The position numbers were made by a program, and so were the translations under genes. This document shows positions 29,851-38,085 of a DNA stretch of 64,000 nucleotides, piece by piece. This DNA is from Crenobacter oryzisoli. GTDB lineage: Bacteria; Pseudomonadota; Gammaproteobacteria; Burkholderiales; Chromobacteriaceae. Position 1 is the stretch's first letter. Each line of letters opens with the position of its first letter. The stretch covers positions 1 through 64,000 of the forward strand of contig NZ_JAUEDK010000002.1 of the NCBI RefSeq assembly GCF_030385785.1, in the 5' to 3' direction. The notes under the pieces are model-generated. The model did not search any database, was not told the origin of the DNA, and was given only the letters and a program-made list of their open reading frames with translations.

Positions 29851-30450
29851 ATGCGGATCGCTTGCTTATTGGCGGTGTTCGGCCTCGGGTTGTCGACGGC
29901 CCTGGCCGCGGGAAGCCCCGAAGATATCGCCCGGCAATGGTGTGCCAATTGTCACCATGCCGATGGCAACAGTATTTCCCCCTTGTTTCCTCGCCTGGCC
30001 GGGCAGCAGCCCGCCTATCTGGAGCAGCAGTTAAGGGCATTTCGGGCCAAAGATCGCAGCGACCGATCCGCCCATGACTATATGTGGGGTATCGCCGGCA
30101 CACTGGACGATGCCACCATCAGTGGTCTTGCTGCCTACTTCGCCGCGCAAAAACCAAGCCTCAACCCCAATCCCGTAGATAGCTCCCTCGTCAGTGCAGG
30201 CCACGAGCTGTATCAGAATGGGCGAGCAGACAGCGGCACCACTGCCTGCGCCACGTGCCACGGAGCCAAGGCAGAAGGGTCGGTGATCGCTCCGCGCTTG
30301 GCAGGCCAGCATGCTGCTTATATCGTCAAGCAGCTGCATGTGTTCGAAACCAGCCAGCGTCCCTCGGCAACGGCCATGCAGGCCATTATCAAGACCTTGA
30401 GCGAGAGCGACATGCGGGCGCTCGGGGCCTATGTGCAAACCTTGCCGTGA
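29851..30450 (+). CDS. Diheme c-type cytochrome (cytochrome c4-like)
   Basis: The 199-residue protein has a signal peptide ending LAA and two c-type domains with heme sites CANCH (Cys31-His35) and CATCH (Cys133-His137). The domains repeat the pattern PRLAGQ-x-x-AY-x-x-x-QL, which is diagnostic of cytochrome c4, and Met78 and a Met in TAMQAI are plausible axial ligands. c4 shuttles electrons in the periplasm to terminal oxidases. Placed 11 bp after the Cyc2-like gene, it is the natural acceptor for it. Confidence 0.9.
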   Translation: MRIACLLAVFGLGLSTALAAGSPEDIARQWCANCHHADGNSISPLFPRLAGQQPAYLEQQLRAFRAKDRSDRSAHDYMWGIAGTLDDATISGLAAYFAAQKPSLNPNPVDSSLVSAGHELYQNGRADSGTTACATCHGAKAEGSVIAPRLAGQHAAYIVKQLHVFETSQRPSATAMQAIIKTLSESDMRALGAYVQTLP

Positions 30451-30530
30451 TGGCATACAGACTGCATCAAGTCAGGGGAAGATTGCACCCAAGGACCAAC
30501 AGTGCCTCGTGGTTTGAAACTTTAAAACGC

Positions 30531-31010
30531 TCACGATCCCGTCACTGGTTTAAAGCCAGGCACGGACACGAGTGTGGTGTGACCGAATCCCTGCCGGTAG
30601 TCGAGTGCACTGATGAGCCACGGCTGCAGCCGGATAACGAGCGTTTGGCCTGTCTGGTCCTGCGGCACCATGTCCCATACGTTGGAAAACTTTTGCGCGA
30701 GCAAACTGACGGCATGAGCGCATTCGGCGGAGTCGTCCGGCAGGATTTGGGCCGTCGCAGCCATTGACAACGCCCTGAGTTCGGGCCAGGCGTTGTACGG
30801 CGTATTGATAGTCAGCGACACTTTTTCGCAGAAGGAGATATTGCGAACCTTGCTGCTGTCTCTGGCGGTGGCGAAATAAATCAGGAAATCATCGTTAGCG
30901 TAGCTGACGAGATTCGCCTGCGGGTATCCATCTTCCCGGAGAGTCGCCAACGACATGTCGCGGCTCGTTGCCATGATCTCGAGAATGAAGGTCTTGAGTT
31001 GCGTATCCAT
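30531..31010 (-). CDS. Pyridoxamine 5'-phosphate oxidase-family (split-barrel FMN) protein
   Basis: The 159-residue protein has the split-barrel pattern MSLATLREDGYPQANLVSYANDDFLIYFATARDSSKVRNI. This is the FMN/heme-binding fold of the pyridoxamine-oxidase-like family. Such proteins are common in hypoxia and stress clusters, often without a known substrate. ATG 31010 has a GGAG site; the longer frame upstream lacks one. It converges on the cytochrome c4 gene. Confidence 0.82.
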   Translation of the reverse strand: MDTQLKTFILEIMATSRDMSLATLREDGYPQANLVSYANDDFLIYFATARDSSKVRNISFCEKVSLTINTPYNAWPELRALSMAATAQILPDDSAECAHAVSLLAQKFSNVWDMVPQDQTGQTLVIRLQPWLISALDYRQGFGHTTLVSVPGFKPVTGS

Positions 31011-31369
31011 GTTGAAGCTCCTTGATGGCAATCGCGGCAAACAAGATATGGCAGGAAACCGGTCTGCGTGCTGGCGGCCAAGCACAGATCGGTGGCGAGG
31101 CTTCGGTAATTCGATGGGCCTTTATGACCAGCGCGCCTTCTCAGGAAAAACGCGCTTGAAATCCACCAAGTTGTGGCCCGGTCATCGTAAAACCCCGTTT
31201 GTTCATTGACCAAGTAAATGGAGCGTAGAGTGTCTGATGGCCGATTGCGAGGCTTAGCGCCATTTGAAGGGCTCATATCGACGTCAAGCTGCCATCTACA
31301 TGAGGTGCCTCGCACGACTATGGGGGCCCTTGGTTCCAACAGGTCACCAATGCTATCTACGATCGCAAT
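31011..31369. other. Intergenic region without recognised features
   Basis: A 359-bp gap between two minus-strand genes. It must contain the promoter of the split-barrel gene. I see no palindromic FNR box, terminator or repeat in it. Confidence 0.45.
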
Positions 31370-34048
31370 TTAAAGAGTCAGGGCAACCCTCATCACCCCC
31401 CTCTCGGCCTGTTTGTGTTGAATCCTGAAGCCAAGCGCCTTGGCGAGCGTTAGCATCCGCTCATTTTCCGTCAGCACCTCACCCACCAGTTCAACAGTAC
31501 CGCGCCACCTACAATAGTCGATGACCTTTGTCAGCAGGACCCCCCCCAGCCCATGTCCCTGTATGCCCGAGCGCACGGCGATGGCGAATTCGGCGGCGAT
31601 ATTGTCGGGGTCTCCCATTGCCTGCACCGTCCCGAGGATATGCTCCTGGCCGGCTGCATCGTGACCGATCGCAACGAACGCCATTTCCCGGTCGTAATCG
31701 ATCTGTGTCAGACGCGCGAGTTGCGAATGCGCGAGCTGCCTGACCGTGCCGAAAAAGCGAAAGTGCATGTCCTGCGGGGTGAGTGCCATCAGGAACGCGT
31801 TGTATTGCGTCTCATCCTCTGGCCGGATCGGACGCAGCAACACGGGGGCCCCATCCCAGACCACGGTTTCTTCCAGTTCCTGCGGGTAAGGCTTGATCGC
31901 CAAGCGATCGTGATCGGTGCCCCCGCCCGGCGCGATGACGATGCGGGCATCCAACGCCACCACACCGTGCTCGTCGGCCAACAGAGGATTGATGTCGACC
32001 TCTCTCACTTGGGGAAGGTCGCACACCAGTTGCGAGGTCTGCACCAGTGCCATGTTGATGGCTTCGCGGTTGGCCGGCGGCCGATTGCGGTAGCCGTCCA
32101 GCAACCGGGCCACGCGAGTGCGGTACACCAGCTCCTTTGCCAGATTGGGGTTGAGCGGCGGCAGGCCAATTGCACGGTCGGCGATGGCTTCGACCGCCGT
32201 GCCGCCATGACCGAAAAGAACGACCGGGCCGAAGACGGGATCTGTGGCGGCACCAACGATCAGCTCAACGGCCCCCGAGGTGAGCGGCACCATCCTTTGC
32301 ACCGTGAAGCCGCTCAGTCTCGAGCCGGGTTGCAGTGCGCGCAGACGCTGTTCCATCATCTTGGCGGCGAGCCTGACCTCTTCCGCCGCCCCCAGATTCA
32401 GCGACACCCCTCCCACGTCCGATTTGTGCGTGATGTCGGGAGAAAGGATCTTCAATGCAACGGGCAGCCCCAGTTCCGTGGCGATCCAGGCGGCCTCGTC
32501 CGCCGTGCGCGCAATCCGTGCCTCCACGACGGGGATACCATAGGCTGCGAGGATTATCTTCGATTCGGGCTCGTTCAATATCGTACGCCCCTCCGCCTGA
32601 GCGGCTTTGATCACGGCCGCTGCAGTTGCGGTGTCAGGCGTGAAATGCTGTGGCACCGATGGTGGTGTCTCCATCAGCAACTCTTGATTACGACGGTAAT
32701 CGACCACTTGGAGAAAGGCGCGCACCGCCTGCTCAGGGGTATCGTAGGTAGGAACACCAGCTTCGTGAAACAGGCGGCGCGCCGGTTCGACGCTATCTCC
32801 GCCCAGCCAGCTGGTGAACACATTACGCGAGGACTGGCGAACAATAGGCAGCACAGCCGTTGCGATCTCAATACTTGGGACGATGGCAGTGGGAGCGTGG
32901 ATGAAGAGCACGGCCCCGGTGCCAGGGTCATCCATCAATGCCTGCAAAGCCGTCACATAGCGTTCCACCGGGGCATCACCCACGATGTCGACGGGGTTGT
33001 CCAATGACGCAGTAGCGGGAAGGCTTTCACGCAAGCGGGTTATCGTCTGTTCGGACAGTGATGCAAGCTTGCCGCCCCCCTGTATGAGTGCGTCGGTCGC
33101 CATCACGCCGGCCCCACCACCATTGGTCATGATGACCAGGTTCTCCCCCATTTCCGGACGGGCGCGCGCAAGCGTTTCGACGGCGTTGAACAACTCATCG
33201 GTAGAGGCTACACGCAGCATGCCGGCACGACGGATCGCTGCCTCGTAAACATCATCGGCACCGGCCAGCGCACCGGTATGGGATGCTGCGGCCCGAGCTC
33301 CCTCCGCGACACGCCCCGCCTTGACTACCACCACCGGCTTGTTGCGCGCAGCCGCCCGCGCGGCGGACATGAACTTGCGCGCGGAGCGGATCGATTCGAT
33401 GTATAGCAAGATCGCACTCGTCCCTACATCACTGGCCAGATAATCAATCACGTCGCCGAAGTCCACATCCGCGCCATCTCCCATCGAGATGAAATGGGAA
33501 AAGCCGATCCCCTTGGACGTGGCCCAGTCCAGCACCGCCGTTGTCAGCGCTCCGGACTGGGAGACGAAAGCGAGCTTGCCGGGCAACGCATGGGTATGGG
33601 CAAAGCTGGCATTCAAACCGATGCCGGGAACCAGTATCCCAACGCAGTTGGGGCCCACAATCCGCAACAGGTAGGGCTTGGCCGCGTCCAGCATTGCCGT
33701 TGCGAGAGTGCGGCCTCGTCCGTCCTCTGTTCGTGAGAGCCCTGCGGTCAGGACGATCGCCGCCTTCGTGCCACGCTCACCGAGCTCGGCAATCAGGCGA
33801 GGCACTGTCCCTGGCGGTGTGCAGATAACCGCAAGATCGGGAGCCTGAGGCAGCGCTTTCACGCTTGCATAGACCGGGATCCCTTCCAGGGTCTGGTATT
33901 TGGGGTTAACCGCCATGACGGCCCCGGTGAAGGGCCCTTTGAGCAGGTTTCTCAGTACTGTCGCACCGACACTATGGGCCTTGGCGGAGGCGCCGATGAC
34001 GGCAACCGAACTGGGCCGGAACAGATGGTCGAGATTTCGGATGGTCAT
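31370..34048 (-). CDS. ADP-forming acyl-CoA synthetase fused to GNAT acetyltransferase (Pat/YfiQ-type)
   Basis: The 892-residue protein has, in order, a CoA-binding Rossmann domain (RPSSVAVIGASAKAHSVG), a succinyl-CoA-synthetase-like flavodoxin domain, an ATP-grasp domain (about residues 500-700: ILNEPESKIILAAYGIPV, ALKILSPDITHKSDVGGV) and a C-terminal GNAT domain (about 730-892). The ASHTGALAG motif places a histidine at residue 257, the position of the phospho-histidine in active ADP-forming synthetases. It may make acetyl-CoA or ATP from acetate, acetylate protein lysines, or both. A strong AAGGAGGT site precedes ATG 34048. Confidence 0.88.
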   Translation of the reverse strand: MTIRNLDHLFRPSSVAVIGASAKAHSVGATVLRNLLKGPFTGAVMAVNPKYQTLEGIPVYASVKALPQAPDLAVICTPPGTVPRLIAELGERGTKAAIVLTAGLSRTEDGRGRTLATAMLDAAKPYLLRIVGPNCVGILVPGIGLNASFAHTHALPGKLAFVSQSGALTTAVLDWATSKGIGFSHFISMGDGADVDFGDVIDYLASDVGTSAILLYIESIRSARKFMSAARAAARNKPVVVVKAGRVAEGARAAASHTGALAGADDVYEAAIRRAGMLRVASTDELFNAVETLARARPEMGENLVIMTNGGGAGVMATDALIQGGGKLASLSEQTITRLRESLPATASLDNPVDIVGDAPVERYVTALQALMDDPGTGAVLFIHAPTAIVPSIEIATAVLPIVRQSSRNVFTSWLGGDSVEPARRLFHEAGVPTYDTPEQAVRAFLQVVDYRRNQELLMETPPSVPQHFTPDTATAAAVIKAAQAEGRTILNEPESKIILAAYGIPVVEARIARTADEAAWIATELGLPVALKILSPDITHKSDVGGVSLNLGAAEEVRLAAKMMEQRLRALQPGSRLSGFTVQRMVPLTSGAVELIVGAATDPVFGPVVLFGHGGTAVEAIADRAIGLPPLNPNLAKELVYRTRVARLLDGYRNRPPANREAINMALVQTSQLVCDLPQVREVDINPLLADEHGVVALDARIVIAPGGGTDHDRLAIKPYPQELEETVVWDGAPVLLRPIRPEDETQYNAFLMALTPQDMHFRFFGTVRQLAHSQLARLTQIDYDREMAFVAIGHDAAGQEHILGTVQAMGDPDNIAAEFAIAVRSGIQGHGLGGVLLTKVIDYCRWRGTVELVGEVLTENERMLTLAKALGFRIQHKQAERGVMRVALTL

Positions 34049-34103
34049 CGTGACCTCCTTGCAGCCCATCATGGCGACGGGCGTTGTATTGCCGGCTAAC
34101 TAA

Positions 34104-34214
34104 GAGCCGCTAACAAAACTCAGCGAAGCGGCAGTGCTCGTCGTGCGGCCGCAAACAGTACAAGTAGTACGGCAAGGCCGCATAACAACGCCAAGGGGAT
34201 TTGGTTAGCGGCTC
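34104..34214. mobile_element. 111-bp MITE with terminal inverted repeats and TAA target duplication
   Basis: The ends read gagccgctaac and gttagcggctc, a perfect 11-bp inverted repeat. The element is flanked on both sides by TAA (34101-34103 and 34215-34217). The size, the absence of any coding frame and the 3-bp TNA duplication suggest a miniature element mobilised by an IS5-family (IS1031-like) transposase. It lies between the PHA synthase and synthetase genes. Confidence 0.8.
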
Positions 34215-34271
34215 TAAGCAGCCACGGACAAAAGTGGTTTCGTGCCCCCTGACTCACCGCCGTTGACTTTC

Positions 34272-36254
34272 CTATCGCTCGAGGACGTAACGGCCGGGCG
34301 CCGGGCCCAAGGGGGAATACTCTTTGTCAGGGGCGCCAAGCGGTGGTGGGGCGGCCCGTCCGCTGGAACATTGCTCCAGCCATTCGGCCCATGCTGGCCA
34401 CCAAGATCCTGCCATGGCCGTTGTCGAATCTACCCAGGTATCTGGATCGATATATTTTTCGCCTGCCGCTCGACGGGCGATGCGGAAGTGCCGGCCGATA
34501 TGGCCGGGTTCGTTGACGATGCCGGCATTGTGTCCGCCATTCGTCAGCACAAATGTCACGTCGGTCTCGCCAATGAGATTGATCTTGTAGACCGAGCGCC
34601 ACGGTGCCACGTGATCGCGTTCGGTAGTCACCACAAAGATCGGGGCACGGATATCGCTCAGGACAACTGGAATCCCATCGACCTTGTAGCGCCCCTCGAA
34701 CAGATCGTTATTGAGAAACAGGCGACGCAAATACTCGCTGTGCATCTGATACGGCATGCGCGTCGCATCGGCGTTCCACGCCATAAGATCGGTCATCGGC
34801 TCACGCCGGCCCATCAGGTATTCGTGCACCACGCGCGACCAGATGAGGTCGTTGGAACGCAGCAGCTGAAAGACCCCCGCCATCTGCCGGGTGTCGAGAT
34901 AGCCATGCTCCCACATAATGTCTTCGAGATAGCTCAGTTGGCTGTCGTCGATGAATAGCGACAGCTCGCCGGCTTCCGTAAAGTCGGTTTGGGCGGCCAG
35001 CAGGGTGACCGAATTGAGCTCTGCGTCCCCCCGCCGAGCAAGGAAAGCGGCTGCGATCGACAGCAAGGTCCCGCCCAGACAATAGCCGACGGCATTCACC
35101 TTGTGGCCCGGCACGATCGTGCGGACCGCTTCCACCGCGTCAAGCACACCAAGACGCAAGTAATCATCCATGCCAAGGTCGCGATCCTCGGCTTGCGGGT
35201 TGTGCCAAGAGATCATGAACACGGTGTGGCCGCGTTCGACCAGATACTGCACCAGCGAGTTGGTCGGTGACAGATCGAGAATGTAGTACTTCATGATCCA
35301 GGCCGGCACGATGAGGATGGGTTCGGCGTACACCTGTTCGGTTTGCGGCGAATATTGAATCAATTCGATCAGGCGGTTGCGATAGACAACGCGACCCGGC
35401 GTGACGGCAACTCGCCCGCCAGGGGGAAAAGCCTCGGACCCAACCGGTGGCTTGCCGCCAACGGCTCGTTCCCAATCGGCGATTAAGTTGAAAGCACCGT
35501 GCACGAGATTCTGTCCGCCGGAACGGACGGTGGTCTCAAGGACCTCTGGATTCGTTGCAATGAAATTGACGGGAGACACCGTATCGAGCAGTTGCCGTGC
35601 CACGAAGGACACCACCTGCTCGTGGTGCCGAGAAATGCCCCCTATGCCGGTCGTCGCGTTGTGCCACCATTGTTGCTGCAGCAGGAAGCCTTGGTAGATC
35701 AGGTTGAATGGCCAGTGCTGCCAGGCTGCGCCACGAAAGCGCTGGTCTTGCGACAACGGCTCGATACAGCGCGTGCATGTTGGGTCGATGGCTCCCCGCA
35801 TGGCGTAGACGGCGAACCGGACTGTCTTGCGGACGGTTTTTTCCATGAGCCGCTGCCACTTCCCGGGCGATACCGCGAGGTGAAATGCCCAGTCCGCATA
35901 GGCAAGGCCGAGCGCCGCCGGGGATATGCCCCACGTGAACTGACCCATCGTGGCATGTAGCAGGCGGTCGGCGCTCGACGGAGGGTCAATTTCTTCCCGG
36001 ACTTCGACCAAGGGTGGCACCGCGCCGCTGCGCTGCCTCTCACCTCGAGTGTCGGGTACGGTCAGGGTGGACTGCAGAAAGCTCTGCCAATAATTGAGCC
36101 ACTCGGTCATCGGACCATGCCAGTCTGGGAAGACGGCCCCCGAGGAGGGTTGTGTTGTATCACCGTTTTTTCCCTCTCGCCTTTCCAACGGCGATACATC
36201 GTCTCGACGAAGCTGGGGGGCTACCGGGAGGACGTTTACTGACGTGCTCTGCAT
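34272..36254 (-). CDS. Polyhydroxyalkanoate synthase (PhaC-like)
   Basis: The 660-residue protein has the PhaC N-terminal domain (NFIATNPEVLETTVRSGGQNLVHG, about residue 230) and an alpha/beta hydrolase domain with the lipase-like box GYCLGG (Cys392 as nucleophile), an Asp in TTERDHVAPW and the His in GGHNAGIVN. It polymerises hydroxyacyl-CoA into storage granules. The N-terminal 90 residues are longer than in class I enzymes. No phaA, phaB or phasin gene is adjacent, so it is probably an accessory copy. ATG 36254 has a GAGGA site. Confidence 0.92.
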   Translation of the reverse strand: MQSTSVNVLPVAPQLRRDDVSPLERREGKNGDTTQPSSGAVFPDWHGPMTEWLNYWQSFLQSTLTVPDTRGERQRSGAVPPLVEVREEIDPPSSADRLLHATMGQFTWGISPAALGLAYADWAFHLAVSPGKWQRLMEKTVRKTVRFAVYAMRGAIDPTCTRCIEPLSQDQRFRGAAWQHWPFNLIYQGFLLQQQWWHNATTGIGGISRHHEQVVSFVARQLLDTVSPVNFIATNPEVLETTVRSGGQNLVHGAFNLIADWERAVGGKPPVGSEAFPPGGRVAVTPGRVVYRNRLIELIQYSPQTEQVYAEPILIVPAWIMKYYILDLSPTNSLVQYLVERGHTVFMISWHNPQAEDRDLGMDDYLRLGVLDAVEAVRTIVPGHKVNAVGYCLGGTLLSIAAAFLARRGDAELNSVTLLAAQTDFTEAGELSLFIDDSQLSYLEDIMWEHGYLDTRQMAGVFQLLRSNDLIWSRVVHEYLMGRREPMTDLMAWNADATRMPYQMHSEYLRRLFLNNDLFEGRYKVDGIPVVLSDIRAPIFVVTTERDHVAPWRSVYKINLIGETDVTFVLTNGGHNAGIVNEPGHIGRHFRIARRAAGEKYIDPDTWVDSTTAMAGSWWPAWAEWLEQCSSGRAAPPPLGAPDKEYSPLGPAPGRYVLER

Positions 36255-36717
36255 GATGAGTTCCTCTGCTGCTGGATACAAACTCGGATTGCGGAGCAGC
36301 CGCGTGACCTTCTAAAAATCACGCAACAGCTTTCACATGGCTTTTCCACGGCAGTCGCATGCTACGTCGATGGCCATGCCTGCCGGGAGGGGAAGGCATT
36401 CGCTGTCCGAGACGGCAATACTCCTAATAGATAGCAGACTAGAAACGCAGGAGCGGTGGCATCCCCGCTTGTCTGGCTCTGACACTAACTCTGGGTGTCA
36501 TGCTGGCCCTGACCTGCTGGCACAGCCGCCAAACAGCCCCGTGGCTGACTATGCACACATGGAGTGAGTACGCCGTTGATCCATATCAACTATCAAATGC
36601 GCCAGCCTGTCCATACTGATATTGCGTCACATCGATAACGAGCCAGATGGTGGCGGCTCCCTGGTGGGCGCAGCACCGATGAGTAGCCTTGAGTCACCTG
36701 CCTGGCGAGGTAGCGCG
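36255..36717. other. Divergent regulatory region of the PHA synthase and AMP-phosphorylase operons
   Basis: This 463-bp region separates two divergent transcripts. It carries an FNR box at 36576-36589 with a -10-like element downstream for the plus-strand operon. I see no second box near the PHA synthase start, so that gene may use another promoter. Confidence 0.6.
36576..36589 (+). promoter_or_regulatory. Perfect FNR/ANR box upstream of the MBL-AMP phosphorylase operon
   Basis: TTGAT-CCAT-ATCAA matches the FNR/ANR consensus TTGAT-N4-ATCAA at every defined base. A -10-like CATACT lies at 36612-36617. This places the box centre near -41 relative to a predicted start at about 36624, the geometry of a class II FNR-activated promoter. 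The first gene starts at 36718. Confidence 0.82.
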
Positions 36718-38085
36718 ATGGGTCTGCACCTACTGTTTCTCGGCGGCACCGGTACAGTCACCGGCTCCAAGTACCTGCTGGAGATAAACGGCAAACGTTT
36801 TCTGATCGATTGCGGCCTGTTTCAGGGCTGGAAGCTGCTGCGCCTACGCAACTGGTCCCCCTTCCCCATCGATCCTGCCAGCTTGGACGCGGTCATTCTG
36901 ACCCATGCACACCTCGATCATTCCGGTTACCTGCCTTTGTTGGTCCGAGAGGGGTTTACCGGCCAGGTGTACTGCACATCGGGAACACGCGACCTGTGCG
37001 GCATCTTGCTGCCGGACAGTGGGCATTTGCTCGAAGAGGAGGCCAGCTATGCCAATGCGCGGCACTCTTCCAAGCATGATCCGGCTTTGCCGCTCTATAC
37101 CGAGTTCGATGCCGTCCGATGCTTGCCGCAGCTGCGGGCCTGCCCGTTCGACAGCGAGATCGAGTTGGGTCAGGGCATCACATTACGTTTTCGGCCAGCG
37201 GGCCATATCGTCGGCGCCGCGATGGTCGACATCGGCATTGGAGACCGGCACATCTTGTTTTCCGGCGACCTGGGACGACCTGCCGATCTGGTAATGAAAC
37301 CGCCTGCCCATGTGACTCGGGCGGATTGGCTGTTGGTCGAGTCCACCTATGGAAACCGACTGCACGAACCAGCAGACCCACGTGACCGACTGGGTCAAAT
37401 CATTCGTCGTACCGTCACGCATTCAGGCGTGGTACTGATCCCGACCTTTGCTGTGGGGCGTGCGCAAAGCCTGCTGTACCTGATCCATCAGCTGAAGAGT
37501 TCTGGTGAGATCCCGGCGGTGCCGATCTACCTGAATAGCCCCATGGCCGTTGATGCCACGGAAATCTTTGTGCGCCACCAGGGCGAGCACCGGCTCAGCC
37601 CGGAGCAGTGCGAGGTAATGTGTCGTGCGGCCAAGATCATTCAGTCGGCCGAGGAGTCAATTTGGCTCAATGAACAGAAGGGCCCCATGATCATTCTGGC
37701 GGCCAGCGGGATGGCTACCGGCGGGCGCATCTTGCACCATCTGAAAGCCTTTGCCCCTGACCCCAGAAATGCCATTGTATTTACGGGCTTCCAGGCCGGC
37801 GGCACCCGCGGTGCCGCTATCGTGGCCGGGGCCGACAGCATACGGATCTATGGCGACGATGTGCCGATCCGCGCCCGTGTGGAAAGCCTGGAGAATTTTT
37901 CCGCCCATGCCGATGCCAACGAAATTCTAGCTTGGCTGCATGGTTTTCGGACCGCACCGGAGCAGACCTTTGTGGTGCACGGAGAGCCCGATGCCGCTGA
38001 TGCGCTCAGAAAGCGCATCGCCACTGAGCTGCACTGGAATGTTTGTGTGCCCGATTACCTGCAGCATGTCGAGCTGCCGCTATGA
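36718..38085 (+). CDS. Beta-CASP metallo-beta-lactamase-fold RNA nuclease
   Basis: The 455-residue protein has metallo-beta-lactamase motifs (LTHAHLDHSGYLP, PAGHIVGAAM, FSGDLGRP) and a beta-CASP insert followed by the RMMBL region (GDDVPIRARVESLENFSAHADANE, VVHGEPDAADALRKRI). This is the architecture of the bacterial and archaeal CPSF-like RNA nucleases. ATG 36718 was chosen because a GAGG site lies 7 bp upstream; the open frame reaches further. The stop overlaps the next start (ATGA), so translation is coupled to the AMP phosphorylase. Confidence 0.92.
   Translation: MGLHLLFLGGTGTVTGSKYLLEINGKRFLIDCGLFQGWKLLRLRNWSPFPIDPASLDAVILTHAHLDHSGYLPLLVREGFTGQVYCTSGTRDLCGILLPDSGHLLEEEASYANARHSSKHDPALPLYTEFDAVRCLPQLRACPFDSEIELGQGITLRFRPAGHIVGAAMVDIGIGDRHILFSGDLGRPADLVMKPPAHVTRADWLLVESTYGNRLHEPADPRDRLGQIIRRTVTHSGVVLIPTFAVGRAQSLLYLIHQLKSSGEIPAVPIYLNSPMAVDATEIFVRHQGEHRLSPEQCEVMCRAAKIIQSAEESIWLNEQKGPMIILAASGMATGGRILHHLKAFAPDPRNAIVFTGFQAGGTRGAAIVAGADSIRIYGDDVPIRARVESLENFSAHADANEILAWLHGFRTAPEQTFVVHGEPDAADALRKRIATELHWNVCVPDYLQHVELPL

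Noticed and set aside
31553-33007. 484-residue frame antisense to the synthetase-GNAT gene
   Set aside because: No motifs; the opposite strand encodes a complete recognised protein.
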